DNA of 64,000 nucleotides, taken from assembly GCA_903845935.1 (NCBI GenBank), contig CAIMZI010000131.1, positions 23,528-87,527 of the forward strand, written 5' to 3'. This DNA comes from an uncultured beta proteobacterium (GTDB lineage: Bacteria > Pseudomonadota > Gammaproteobacteria > Burkholderiales > Burkholderiaceae_C). The notes below the pieces were generated by a model. It was not told the DNA's origin. It made no database searches and saw nothing but the letters and a program-made list of their open reading frames with translations. Each line of letters starts with the position of its first letter. The stretch's first letter is position 1. Both the position numbers and the translations under genes were made by a program. This document shows, in pieces, positions 18,083 to 26,567 of this stretch.

Positions 18083-19597
18083 TCAGTGAAGTGGAATGGC
18101 CTGGACTTCGCGCCGGGTGGCCAGGGCCATCAGGCTTTCCTGCGTGGCGTCCAGCGCGGACACATTGCCGGTGATGCGGCCCTCGCACATCACCAGAATG
18201 CGGTGGCTCAGGTGCAGCACCTCGGGCAACTCGCTGGAAATCACGATGATGGCCTTGCCCGCAGCGGCCAGGTCGTTCACCAGCTTGTAGATTTCGCTCT
18301 TGGCACCGACGTCGATGCCGCGCGTGGGTTCGTCAAAAATCAGCACCTCGCAGTCCTGGACCAGCCACTTGGCAATCACCACCTTCTGCTGGTTGCCGCC
18401 CGACAGCAGGCGCGCCACCTGGGTGAGCGAGGGCGTCTTGATGCGCAGCTTGTCCACCATCTCCTGGCCAATCGCGTGGATGGCCGACTGGTTTAAAAAC
18501 ACGCCCCACTTCAGCCAGCGGCGCAGGCTGGGCAGGGTGATGTTGGACTCCACATCCATGCCTGTTGCCAGCCCGAAATGCTTGCGGTCCTCCGACAAAT
18601 AGCCGATGCCGGCCTGCACCGCATCGCGCGGGGTCTTGAGCGTCAGCAACTGGCCGCGCACCCGCACCTCACCGGAGTCAATCGCATCGGCGCCAAAAAC
18701 GGCGCGCGCCACCTCGGTGCGCCCGGCCCCCATCAGCCCGGCAAAACCGAGGATTTCGCCGCGCCGCAGGGTAAAGCTCACATCGCGTATGGCACGACCC
18801 CGATTCAAGCCACGCACGTCCAGCAGCACCTCGTTGGCAGACGTATTGGGTATGCTTTTTTCATTGCTTTCGAGCGTGCGCCCCACCATCATGGCAATGA
18901 TCTCGGCCATGGGTGTTTGCGCGGGCACGGTGTTGATATAGCGGCCGTCACGCATCACCGTAATGCGATCGGCAATGCGCTGGATCTCGTCCATCTTGTG
19001 CGAGATATAAACGATACCCACGCCCTCTTCGCGCAGCTGGCGGATGATGCGGAACAGCTCCCCGATCTCGGCATTGTTCAGCGCGGCCGTGGGCTCGTCC
19101 ATGATCAGCACACGCGATTTAAAGGACAGGGCCTTGGCAATTTCCACCATCTGCTGGCGCGCCACCGTCAGGTTGCCAATGCGGGTATCGGGCGGCATGT
19201 GCAGGTTCATGCGGTCAAACAGCGCCTGCGTGTCGCTGTTCAATTGGTCCTCATCGAGAAACAGGCCGACTTTTCCTTTGGGCTCGCGCCCCAGAAAGAT
19301 GTTCTGCGCCGCCGTCAAATGCGGCATCAGATACAGCTCCTGGTGGATGATGCCAATCGCCAGCGACTGGGCATGGGCCGGGCTGGCGATTTCCACCGGC
19401 ACGCCGTCCAACAGCATCTCGCCCTCATCCCTTGTGTAGACCCCGGCCAGAATTTTCATCAAGGTCGATTTGCCGGCGCCGTTTTCACCCATCAGCGCAT
19501 GCACCTCACCAGCCTGCAGGTCAAACTGCACCTTCTGCAAGGCCTTCACGCCGGGGAAGGACTTGCTCAGGTTCTTGACGGCAATAAGCGCGGTCAC
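18083..19597 (-). CDS. Sugar ABC transporter ATPase, two tandem domains (RbsA-like)
   Basis: 504 residues from GTG 19597 (encoding [13 protein letters not shown]); the upstream open frame is the antisense/shifted tail of the dehydrogenase gene and has no homology. Two ABC domains are visible. The first has Walker [10 protein letters not shown], a degenerate signature and Walker [12 protein letters not shown]. The second has GLMGAGRTE in place of Walker A, the signature LSGGNQQK and Walker [13 protein letters not shown]. An imperfect N-terminal signature and a degenerate second P-loop are usual for this family. No strong ribosome site precedes the GTG, so the start is only probable. Confidence 0.9.
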   Translation of the reverse strand: MTALIAVKNLSKSFPGVKALQKVQFDLQAGEVHALMGENGAGKSTLMKILAGVYTRDEGEMLLDGVPVEIASPAHAQSLAIGIIHQELYLMPHLTAAQNIFLGREPKGKVGLFLDEDQLNSDTQALFDRMNLHMPPDTRIGNLTVARQQMVEIAKALSFKSRVLIMDEPTAALNNAEIGELFRIIRQLREEGVGIVYISHKMDEIQRIADRITVMRDGRYINTVPAQTPMAEIIAMMVGRTLESNEKSIPNTSANEVLLDVRGLNRGRAIRDVSFTLRRGEILGFAGLMGAGRTEVARAVFGADAIDSGEVRVRGQLLTLKTPRDAVQAGIGYLSEDRKHFGLATGMDVESNITLPSLRRWLKWGVFLNQSAIHAIGQEMVDKLRIKTPSLTQVARLLSGGNQQKVVIAKWLVQDCEVLIFDEPTRGIDVGAKSEIYKLVNDLAAAGKAIIVISSELPEVLHLSHRILVMCEGRITGNVSALDATQESLMALATRREVQAIPLH

Positions 19598-19626
19598 TAT
19601 GGGTCTGTGGCTATATAGACTGGACT

Positions 19627-20388
19627 TTAAATGGTGACGCCGCCGTCGACCAAGAGCGCCTGCCCCGTGACAAACTGCGACTCGTCGCTGGCCAAGTAAA
19701 TCACCAGCGGCGTGATGTCGTCCACCGTAGCGAGGCGGCCCACCGGCTGGCGCGCAATAAAGTCCTTCTCGGCCTGCACCGGATCGGCAGCGCTGGCAAT
19801 GCGACCGCGCAAGCTCGGCGTATCCACCGTGCCGGGGCATAGCGCATTGCAGCGAAGACCTTGCTTGACGTAATCCGCCGCAATCGACTTGGTCAGCCCG
19901 ATCACGGCCGCCTTGGTGGCACCATAGGCGCAGCGGTTGACGAAGCCCTTGATGCTGGACGCCATGGAGGCCATGTTGATGATGGAGACGCTGCCGCCAT
20001 TTGATTGGGCGTGTTCCAGCATGCCGGGCAAAAAGGCCTGGCACATGCGGTACATGCTTTTCACATTGATGTCAAAACTGCGATCCCAGTCGTCCTCGGA
20101 ACAGTCCAGCACCGTGCCATGGGCGACGATACCGGCGCAGTTGAAAAGCACATCCAGCGCCGGGCTGCGTGCAGCCAGCAAACGCACCGCCGTGGCATCG
20201 CGCACATCGAGCAGCTCGGTCTGGATAGCAGCAGCTTCCTGGGCCAGACTGGCCAGCCCAGAGGCGTCAATGTCGGTAGCAATCACCTTGGCGCCCTCGG
20301 CAGCGCAGGCCAGGGCACAAGCTCTACCCATGCCCTGTGCGGCCGCCGTAATCAACACTGTTTTACCTTGCAATCGACCTTGACGCAT
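19627..20388 (-). CDS. SDR dehydrogenase, probable 2-keto-3-deoxy-L-fuconate dehydrogenase
   Basis: 253 residues of the short-chain dehydrogenase family: cofactor motif TAAAQGMG (about 14-21), D41 as the likely NAD-selecting acid in ATDID, NCAG, and the catalytic YGATK. The sequence is close in style to BDH2/DHRS6-like enzymes, the subfamily that includes 2-keto-3-deoxy-L-fuconate dehydrogenases. It would oxidise the C4 hydroxyl to give the diketo acid for the hydrolase at 15030-15884. It is the first gene of the nine-gene minus-strand operon. Confidence 0.85.
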   Translation of the reverse strand: MRQGRLQGKTVLITAAAQGMGRACALACAAEGAKVIATDIDASGLASLAQEAAAIQTELLDVRDATAVRLLAARSPALDVLFNCAGIVAHGTVLDCSEDDWDRSFDINVKSMYRMCQAFLPGMLEHAQSNGGSVSIINMASMASSIKGFVNRCAYGATKAAVIGLTKSIAADYVKQGLRCNALCPGTVDTPSLRGRIASAADPVQAEKDFIARQPVGRLATVDDITPLVIYLASDESQFVTGQALLVDGGVTI

Positions 20389-20410
20389 GCGCTAGACTCC
20401 GGTTAAATAA

Positions 20411-20441
20411 TTCATTTATGAATACTTGATTCATATATGAA
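20411..20441. promoter_or_regulatory. Tandem palindromic operator between IclR gene and fucose operon
   Basis: Two copies of TTCA-N4-TGAA, TTCATTTATGAA (20411-20422) and TTCATATATGAA (20430-20441), lie 19 bp apart centre to centre in the 152-bp divergent gap. The second is a perfect 12-bp palindrome. They start 23 bp upstream of the dehydrogenase ATG and are the likely sites of the divergently encoded IclR protein. Confidence 0.65.
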
Positions 20442-20540
20442 GCCGAATCATAGCGAGGCGAACACCGGAAAAAGCCTAGCGTTTTCCCTGAGAACACCAT
20501 TTAGCACATTCAAAAAGACCGCTACAAGTCCAATTAACCC

Positions 20541-21359
20541 ATGCCCTCCAAACTCAAAAAAAAGACCCCGTCCACGCTCTCTGAGAGTGCTGTACTGTCC
20601 GGCCCAGATGAACGCTACCGTGCACCCGCACTCGACAAGGGTCTGGACATTCTGGAACTGCTGGCGCAGCAGCCGCAGGGTCTGACCCGCGCCGAGATCG
20701 TCAAGGAAATGGACCGCAGCGCCAGCGAGATTTACCGCATGTTGGAGCGCCTGGTGGCGCGCCAGTACGTCACCCGTTCGCTGTCTGGCGACCGCTACGC
20801 ACTCAGCTTAAAGTTATTTGCATTGGCCAACATCCATCCGCCGCTGAACCGGCTCATCAACCAAGCCCTGCCGGTCATGGACGCCTTTGCGCGCCAGGCC
20901 GAACAAAGCTGCCATCTGGGTGTCTACGACCGGGGCAATGTGCTGATTACGTCCCAGATCAACAGCCCGCGCGGCTGGAGCTTTTCGCTGCATCGGGGGG
21001 CCCGCGTGGGTCTGCTGGACACCGCATCCGGCCATGTGCTGCTGGCCTTCAGCGGGGCGGACGATGCAGCCCGCATGCGCGCCGAACATACCGCGCTAGA
21101 TGGCGAAGTGCCGATTACCGAGGCCAAGCTGCGAACCACCTTGACCCACATACGCGCCAAAGGGTATCTGGAGCGCGACAGCCAGCAGTCCTTTGGCGTG
21201 GTGGATATCTCGTTCCCCATCCTGGGGCCGGATCAGGTGGCGATGGCCGCCCTCACCTGCCCCTATATTCGGCGTATCGACTCCCACGTGGGGCCGGGCT
21301 TGCAGGCGGCGCGCGAATTGCTGAGGCAGGCAGCGCAGACCCTGTCATTAACGCAGTGA
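20541..21359 (+). CDS. IclR-family transcriptional regulator of the fucose operon
   Basis: 272 residues. An N-terminal winged helix-turn-helix (about 35-90; ALDKGLDILELLAQ, LTRAEIVKEM and a recognition helix near SASEIYRMLERL) is followed by the IclR ligand-binding domain (about 105-265). It is divergent from the fucose operon across a gap with two identical-type palindromes. By context it is the local regulator, responding to a pathway intermediate; whether it represses or activates cannot be read from the sequence. It converges on cheV with 13 bp between stops. Confidence 0.88.
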   Translation: MPSKLKKKTPSTLSESAVLSGPDERYRAPALDKGLDILELLAQQPQGLTRAEIVKEMDRSASEIYRMLERLVARQYVTRSLSGDRYALSLKLFALANIHPPLNRLINQALPVMDAFARQAEQSCHLGVYDRGNVLITSQINSPRGWSFSLHRGARVGLLDTASGHVLLAFSGADDAARMRAEHTALDGEVPITEAKLRTTLTHIRAKGYLERDSQQSFGVVDISFPILGPDQVAMAALTCPYIRRIDSHVGPGLQAARELLRQAAQTLSLTQ

Positions 21360-21372
21360 GAAGCTTGGAGGC

Positions 21373-22344
21373 CTAAGTCTTGACCTTTTCCAACACACCG
21401 CGGATGGCCGCAGCGAATTCGCGCGGCATGAACTTGGCCACGTAGGCGTCGGCGCCCACGCTCTTGACCAAATTCTCATTGGTGCTGCCGGTGAGCGAGC
21501 TGTGGATGACCACCGGGATGCCGTCAAAGCGCCGGTCGGCCTTGATGTTGCGGGTCAGCGTGAAGCCGTCCATCTCGGGCATTTCCACATCGGTCAGCAC
21601 CAGCGCAATCCTGTCCTTGACGTGTTTACCCTGTGCCTTGGTCTCTGCGGCAATCTCACGCAGCTTGTCCCAGGCCTCCTTGCCGGATTTGGTCATGATG
21701 TAGGGTACGCCCATGGCCTTGAGGCCCAACTCAATCACGGATCGGGCCACCGCCGAATCGTCGGCCACCAGCAAACAGGTTCCTTCCGGCAGGATGACCT
21801 CAGGGCCCACCGCCTCGCGGTTGATTTCCTGCACCGTGCTGGGCATGACATTCTTGAGTATCTGCTCCACATCCAACACCTGGGCCAGGCGCGTGTCGGC
21901 GCGGGCACCGTCCAGGCGGGCGATGCTGGTGATCAAGGTGCCGGCCTGGCTGGCGTCTGCGGGTAAGACCTGGTTCCATTCCAGGCGCACTATTTCATTG
22001 ACCTCTTCCACCGCAAACGCCTGCACGGTGCGCCCAAACTCGGTCACCATCAGGATGGTGCGGCCCTTGCTGGGATTGCAGCCGACCACGGCGGGCAGGT
22101 CGATCACCGGAATAATCTGGCCACGAATATTAGCCACGCCCAACAGGTGCTCATGGGATTGGGCCAGTTCGGTGATGTGCGGCATCACCAGCACCTCGCG
22201 CACCTTGAACACATTGATGCCAAACAGCTCGCGGTGACCGGTGTTTTTGGACTCCCCCAAACGGAATAGCAGCAGCTCAAACTGGTTGCTGCCTGCGAGC
22301 CTGCTCCGCTCCTCAATTTCCTGTTCGGCCGTTTTTGTTGCCAT
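21373..22344 (-). CDS. cheV: Chemotaxis protein CheV (CheW-receiver fusion)
   Basis: 323 residues. Residues about 20-165 are a CheW domain (FGINVFKVREVL, GVANIRGQIIPVIDL, VEEVNEIVRL). Residues about 190-320 are a receiver domain with the acidic pair in VADDSAVAR, the phospho-acceptor aspartate in LVLTDVEMPEMDG, the HSSLTG threonine/serine position and the K in VAKFMPREF. CheV couples chemoreceptors to CheA and adapts by phosphorylation. No other chemotaxis gene is in the window, so this is an orphan copy. Confidence 0.93.
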   Translation of the reverse strand: MATKTAEQEIEERSRLAGSNQFELLLFRLGESKNTGHRELFGINVFKVREVLVMPHITELAQSHEHLLGVANIRGQIIPVIDLPAVVGCNPSKGRTILMVTEFGRTVQAFAVEEVNEIVRLEWNQVLPADASQAGTLITSIARLDGARADTRLAQVLDVEQILKNVMPSTVQEINREAVGPEVILPEGTCLLVADDSAVARSVIELGLKAMGVPYIMTKSGKEAWDKLREIAAETKAQGKHVKDRIALVLTDVEMPEMDGFTLTRNIKADRRFDGIPVVIHSSLTGSTNENLVKSVGADAYVAKFMPREFAAAIRGVLEKVKT

Positions 22345-22401
22345 GGAGACTCCTCGAATACCTTGTTTATGTCACCCAGCATAGCGCAGCTGGAGCCGAA
22401 C

Positions 22402-22977
22402 TTAACGCATATGCTTGAACATCTTGGCGTTAAAGCGCTCCGGGATGCTGACCCTGCGCGGACCCGGGTGCAGCTCAAACGCCTCCCCGGCCTGCACGCT
22501 ACCCACTTGGTCGACCGAGAGGTAAAAGCCGCAATAGCCGCTTTGCGCCATGGCCTTGACCGCCTGGTTGAAGCCCATGGCGGCGTTGAACTTGAAGCAA
22601 GGTTCACGCGGCTGCGCCACGCGCAGCGTGCAATTGGCAAACGCCAACACATCACCGACCCAAACATCGGTTTCCAGCAAACCGGAGAGCGTCAGATTTT
22701 CACCCATGGCTCCCCAGGGCAGCTGCTCGTCGATGCCGGCCACACCGGCCTGTGCGCGCTGCGCAAGCCAGAAGCCGTAATGCTCCGACGGGTAGGCATA
22801 GACGGCTTTTTCCAGTCCGCCATGCACGCTGAGGTCCACCTGCTCGTCGCCCTCCAGCCCCAGCGGCCGCACCGCCACCGGGCCGCTCACCTCGGTCTTG
22901 CGAATGGCCGTCATCACGGCGCGGCCACCGATCAGCACCTTGCGCGCCTGCCCCAGCTGAACGCCGACAAGCTGCAT
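22402..22977 (-). CDS. MOSC-domain protein (YiiM-like)
   Basis: 191 residues from ATG 22977 (MQLVGVQLGQ); the open frame upstream lies over the exonuclease gene in another frame. The MOSC fold is recognised by VHGGLEKAVYAYPSEHY, GAMGENLTL, W-V-G-D-V and the conserved cysteine in QPREPCFKF. YiiM-type proteins are molybdenum-cofactor-dependent and act in reduction of hydroxylated bases such as 6-N-hydroxylaminopurine. The gene follows the exonuclease gene after 14 bp and probably shares its transcript. Confidence 0.85.
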   Translation of the reverse strand: MQLVGVQLGQARKVLIGGRAVMTAIRKTEVSGPVAVRPLGLEGDEQVDLSVHGGLEKAVYAYPSEHYGFWLAQRAQAGVAGIDEQLPWGAMGENLTLSGLLETDVWVGDVLAFANCTLRVAQPREPCFKFNAAMGFNQAVKAMAQSGYCGFYLSVDQVGSVQAGEAFELHPGPRRVSIPERFNAKMFKHMR

Positions 22978-22991
22978 GCTGCGGCCCTGCG

Positions 22992-24008
22992 TCACAGTGG
23001 CTGCTGCGTGAGCAGCCCAGGGCGATTGGAATAGCGCACGCGAGCATCCTGCACTTCGACCTGCACTGTGGCCAGGCGCTGGCCGTAGACGTTTTCCCGC
23101 AGCCAATCGCATTCGGCAGTGCGTTCGACATCGCTGCCGAGGCGGGTTTGCCACACGCGTTGCTCGGCATTCCAGCGGTAGCCGCGGGCCTTGAGCTTGT
23201 CCTTGGCCTCAAACGGAGCGTTGCTCGCCTGCAGCAGGTAGCTGGGCCGCCTGCCCGCCTGCAACAGCTCGGCCAGGCCGGTATGGCTGGCGTTCGGTAA
23301 CTTCTGCGCCAACACCGCCAGCAGCGCGTGGCAGTCCATTTCGGCCCGGTGTGCATCGTAAAACCAGCCCTTGGCCTGCGCCAGACTCTCCAGTTTGGCG
23401 GAGCCCAAGCCCTGCGCCTTCCAGGCTATATCCGCAAAGGAACAAGCCCAATTCAGCTCGGCAAACTGCGCGAAACGTTGTTCGACAAAGGGTCGGTCAA
23501 AGCCGGCATTGTGGGCAATGACCAGATCCACGCCAATGAGCAGCTCCGCCACGCGCGACGCGTCCAGCGTCTGACCCTTGACGTCGGCATCTCGGATGCC
23601 AGTCAGCGCCACCACCTCGGGCGGGATCGTACGGCCCGGATCTTCCAGCCCGTCGTAGACCTGCACCTCACCTACCGGCAGGCCGCTGGCATTGTCGATA
23701 TCCACGCGCAGCAGGGCCAACTCAATAATCTTTTCTTTGCCTTGGTCCAGACCGGTGGTCTCGGTGTCGAGCACTACCACGCGGGTGACCGCGCCCGATG
23801 GCAGACCCGGCCATTGCAAAAGAGGTTTGAGTCGGCGCAGCACGCGAAAGTCCCCCTGTGCCTCCAGTTGCTGGGCCATGGCCTCCAAAATAATGGCGTC
23901 TGGCGCCACGCCAACAGGCAGTGTCGCGCGTTTGGCGCGCCTGGGTTTGTCTGCGGCAACTGCCGGCATTTCGGGAAACAGGTCGAGTGCGACGTGTGGC
24001 GTTTTCAA
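22992..24008 (-). CDS. DEDD-family 3'-5' exonuclease (DnaQ-like)
   Basis: 338 residues if started at TTG 24008, which has an AGAGG site 6 bp upstream. A GTG at 24068 would add 20 residues but runs into the divergent promoter region. The exonuclease core is clear: VVVLDTETTG (motif I), IAHNAGFDRPF (motif II) and HRAEMDCHALL (motif III). A C-terminal extension of about 100 residues follows, with K-A-R-G-Y-R-W and W-x-T typical of the domain seen in bacterial DnaQ-like exonucleases. It probably acts in DNA repair or proofreading rather than as the replicative epsilon subunit. Confidence 0.82.
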   Translation of the reverse strand: MKTPHVALDLFPEMPAVAADKPRRAKRATLPVGVAPDAIILEAMAQQLEAQGDFRVLRRLKPLLQWPGLPSGAVTRVVVLDTETTGLDQGKEKIIELALLRVDIDNASGLPVGEVQVYDGLEDPGRTIPPEVVALTGIRDADVKGQTLDASRVAELLIGVDLVIAHNAGFDRPFVEQRFAQFAELNWACSFADIAWKAQGLGSAKLESLAQAKGWFYDAHRAEMDCHALLAVLAQKLPNASHTGLAELLQAGRRPSYLLQASNAPFEAKDKLKARGYRWNAEQRVWQTRLGSDVERTAECDWLRENVYGQRLATVQVEVQDARVRYSNRPGLLTQQPL

Positions 24009-24095
24009 TGAAACCTCTTCGGCTGGGCGCCAGCAAATGAAGCCTGCATTATTGCCTCTATCATCCACTGCAAAACAAACTCCACAGTCTCAGGA

Positions 24096-25010
24096 ATGCC
24101 CATGCCATCCGCCGCCGCCAAAGCCCCCATCCGCCCGCTCAAGGGTGTACGCATTCTCAGCCTGGCGCTGAACCTGCCCGGCCCTGCCGCCCTGATGCGC
24201 TGCCAGGCCATGGGCGCCACCTGCATCAAGCTGGAGCCAATGGCCCATCCCGCGGCAGCCCCGGGCTCGTCCAGCGACCCGATGGCGATTTATGCCCGTT
24301 TGGCCTACGACCGCATGCACCAAGGCATGAAAATCCTCACGGCCGATCTGAAGGCCGATGCCGGGCGCAAGTTGCTGCAGCGTGAACTGAGCAAGGCCGA
24401 TGTGCTGATCACCTCGTTTCGCCCCTCGGCCCTGGAAAAATTGGGCCTGGGCTGGAAGGCCTTGCACAAGGCCTATCCGCAGCTGTCCATGGTCGCCATC
24501 TTTGGCGCAGCAGGAGCCCGGGCCGAAGAACCCGGCCACGACCTGACCTATATGGCGGAAAACGATTTGGTAACCGGCCTGGACCTACCCGCCAGCCTGT
24601 ATGCCGACATGGGCGGCTCGCTGATGGTGAGCGAGGCCGTGCTGCAGACACGTTTGCAGCAGTTGCAAAAGGGCAAGAGCGTGCGCCTGGAAGTGTCCTT
24701 GTCGGACGCCGCAGCCTATCTGGGCCTGCCCCGTGCGTGGGGACTGACCGCGCCGCAAGCCGCCGTGGGTGGAGGACACGCCGGTTACCGCGTCTATGCC
24801 TGCAAGGACGGTCGCGTGGCGATGGCCGCGCTGGAGCCGCATTTTGCAGCGCCACTGGCCGACGCGGCCGGGCTGGCGGACTCCAGCGTCCAAACCCTGT
24901 TCACAGCCGCAGCACACACCACGATTGCCGCATTTCTGGCGGGCAAGACGCGCAAGCAACTCAATGCGCTGGCCGTGGCCCGGGACATTCCGCTGCACAC
25001 CCTGAAATAA
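24096..25010 (+). CDS. CaiB/BaiF-family CoA-transferase (short form)
   Basis: 304 residues, clearly shorter than the usual 380-400 of type III CoA-transferases and alpha-methylacyl-CoA racemases. The core is present: GVRILSLALNLPGPAA at the N-terminus, D-V-L-I-T-S-F-R-P-S-A-L, and GHDLTYMAEN, which holds the conserved aspartate that forms the acyl intermediate. GYRVYACKDGRVAMAALE near 230-247 belongs to the second domain. The ligand is not predictable. serB follows closely, without sign of a shared function. Confidence 0.78.
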   Translation: MPMPSAAAKAPIRPLKGVRILSLALNLPGPAALMRCQAMGATCIKLEPMAHPAAAPGSSSDPMAIYARLAYDRMHQGMKILTADLKADAGRKLLQRELSKADVLITSFRPSALEKLGLGWKALHKAYPQLSMVAIFGAAGARAEEPGHDLTYMAENDLVTGLDLPASLYADMGGSLMVSEAVLQTRLQQLQKGKSVRLEVSLSDAAAYLGLPRAWGLTAPQAAVGGGHAGYRVYACKDGRVAMAALEPHFAAPLADAAGLADSSVQTLFTAAAHTTIAAFLAGKTRKQLNALAVARDIPLHTLK

Positions 25011-25040
25011 AATCGCGTGACCAAACGCACGACAAACTGC

Positions 25041-25766
25041 ATGCCACACACTACTGAAATCGAACCCGGCCTGGTCCTCCAGGGCTTCACCCCTCCGCTG
25101 CGCCTGAAAGATTTCAAGCTCATCGCCTTTGACATGGACTCCACGCTGATCAACATCGAGTGCGTGGATGAAATCGCCGACGCTGCCGGACGCAAGGCCG
25201 AGGTGGCTGCCATCACCGAGGCCGCCATGCGCGGCGAGATTGCCGACTACAAGCAAAGCCTGCGCCAGCGCGTGGCCCTGCTCAAGGGCGTGACCGTGGC
25301 GCATTTGGAAGAGGTCTACACGCGGCGTCTGCAGCTCAATCCGGGTGCCGCCGAACTGGTGGCTGCTGCCAAGGCGGCAGGCCTCAAGGTGCTGCTGGTG
25401 TCCGGCGGTTTCACCTTTTTTACCGACCGCATCCGTGAACGCCTGGGCATAGACTTTGCCCGCTCCAATGTGCTGGAAGTGGAAAGCGGGCCTTCCTGTG
25501 GCGTCCTGACCGGACGCATGGTGGACCAGCCCTGGGGCGATATTTGTGACGGTGCCGAGAAGCGCCGCACCCTGCTGGAAGTGACGACGCTCTTGGGCTT
25601 TGAGCCGGCACAAACCATCGCCATGGGCGACGGCGCCAATGACCTGCCGATGATGGGTGTGGCCGGCCTGTCGGTGGCCTACCACGCCAAACCAGCGGTC
25701 CGTGCGCAGGCCCATGTAGCAATCAACAGCGGCGGCCTGGACCGGCTGCTGACAGTGCTTCGCTGA
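25041..25766 (+). CDS. serB: Phosphoserine phosphatase
   Basis: 241 residues from ATG 25041; a GTG at 25017 would add eight unconserved residues. This is a HAD-superfamily enzyme: FDMDST (D31 nucleophile), VSGGFTFFT with the conserved serine-glycine, and GDGANDLPM with the metal-binding aspartates. SerB removes phosphate from phosphoserine in the last step of serine synthesis. The protein lacks the N-terminal ACT-like extension of the long E. coli form, as is usual in this group of bacteria. Confidence 0.9.
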   Translation: MPHTTEIEPGLVLQGFTPPLRLKDFKLIAFDMDSTLINIECVDEIADAAGRKAEVAAITEAAMRGEIADYKQSLRQRVALLKGVTVAHLEEVYTRRLQLNPGAAELVAAAKAAGLKVLLVSGGFTFFTDRIRERLGIDFARSNVLEVESGPSCGVLTGRMVDQPWGDICDGAEKRRTLLEVTTLLGFEPAQTIAMGDGANDLPMMGVAGLSVAYHAKPAVRAQAHVAINSGGLDRLLTVLR

Positions 25767-25800
25767 TCAAGCTGGCGCAGGGCAGCCCCAAGCCAGCTTA

Positions 25801-25917
25801 GCCCCCTGAGGGCTGCGGCTCCGGGTCTACCTGCGCAGACCGGGACAGATCAAAGAGCCGCATGCCTCTGGCATCGGCACGTCCAGAGAGCGACACGCAG
25901 TGCGCGAACGTGGGGGC
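25801..25917. repeat. Degenerate palindromic repeat, copy 1
   Basis: The gap between serB and the frnE-like gene begins with GCCCCCTGAGGGCT and ends with ACACGCAGTGC and GCGAACGTGGGGGC. Both parts resemble the element in cobQ at 30581-30642 (CCCCCTCGGGGGG, ACACGCCAGTGC, GAGCGTGGGGG). Here about 60 extra bases separate the halves. The right end abuts the frnE stop codon. Confidence 0.5.
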
Positions 25918-26562
25918 TTATATTCCGGCGATCTGCCGCAGCGCCTGCTCGAATACTTCGGGCGGCTGGCCGCCGGAGATCAGGTGCTGGTCGTTCAAAA
26001 TGATGGCCGGCACCGAGTTGATTCCGCTCTGTTGGTAAAAGCGTTGCTGCGCCCTCACCTCGTCGGCGAATTCGTTGCTGTCCAGAATCGCCTGCGCCCT
26101 ATCCGCATCCAGTCCCACCGACGCGGCCACGCGCACCAACAAGGCGGCATCGCTGGGATTTTCGCCATCGGTGAAATAAGCGGTGAGTAGCGCTTTTTTG
26201 AGCTCGAGCTGCTTACCTTGACTTTCTGCCCAGTGCAGCAAACGGTGCGCGTTAAAGGTGTTGTAAATGCGAGCGCGCTTGTCCATGTTGAAGGTAAAAC
26301 CCAGGGCCTCACCCCGCGCACGGATGTTCTCGCGGGCGGCTGCGGCCTGTTCCGGTGTGGAGCCGTATTTTTTGTGCAGGTGCTCGGTGATGTCCTCGCC
26401 CTCGGCCACCATCTGCGGGTTCAGCTCAAAGGGCTGAAAGTTCAGACTGACCTCCAAGTCACCGTCCAGCCTCTGCAGCGCGGTTTGCAGGGACTGCAGG
26501 CCGATGGCGCACCAGGGGCAGGAAACGTCGGACACAAAATCGATCTTGATATGCTTTTTCAT
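25918..26562 (-). CDS. DsbA-fold oxidoreductase, FrnE-like
   Basis: 214 residues from ATG 26562 (MKKHIKIDFVSDV); the longer open frame runs into the aminotransferase gene. It has a thioredoxin-fold active site C15-P-W-C18, an inserted helical domain (about 60-155) and the cis-proline loop in GINSVPAIILN. FrnE-type proteins are cytoplasmic thiol oxidoreductases or isomerases; there is no signal peptide here. The gene follows the aminotransferase gene after 5 bp and is probably co-transcribed. Confidence 0.87.
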   Translation of the reverse strand: MKKHIKIDFVSDVSCPWCAIGLQSLQTALQRLDGDLEVSLNFQPFELNPQMVAEGEDITEHLHKKYGSTPEQAAAARENIRARGEALGFTFNMDKRARIYNTFNAHRLLHWAESQGKQLELKKALLTAYFTDGENPSDAALLVRVAASVGLDADRAQAILDSNEFADEVRAQQRFYQQSGINSVPAIILNDQHLISGGQPPEVFEQALRQIAGI

Positions 26563-26567
26563 GGTGT

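Noticed and set aside
19598..20044. Long N-terminal extension of the sugar ABC ATPase
   Set aside because: It overlaps the dehydrogenase gene in another frame and has no homology; the ABC domain starts right after GTG 19597.
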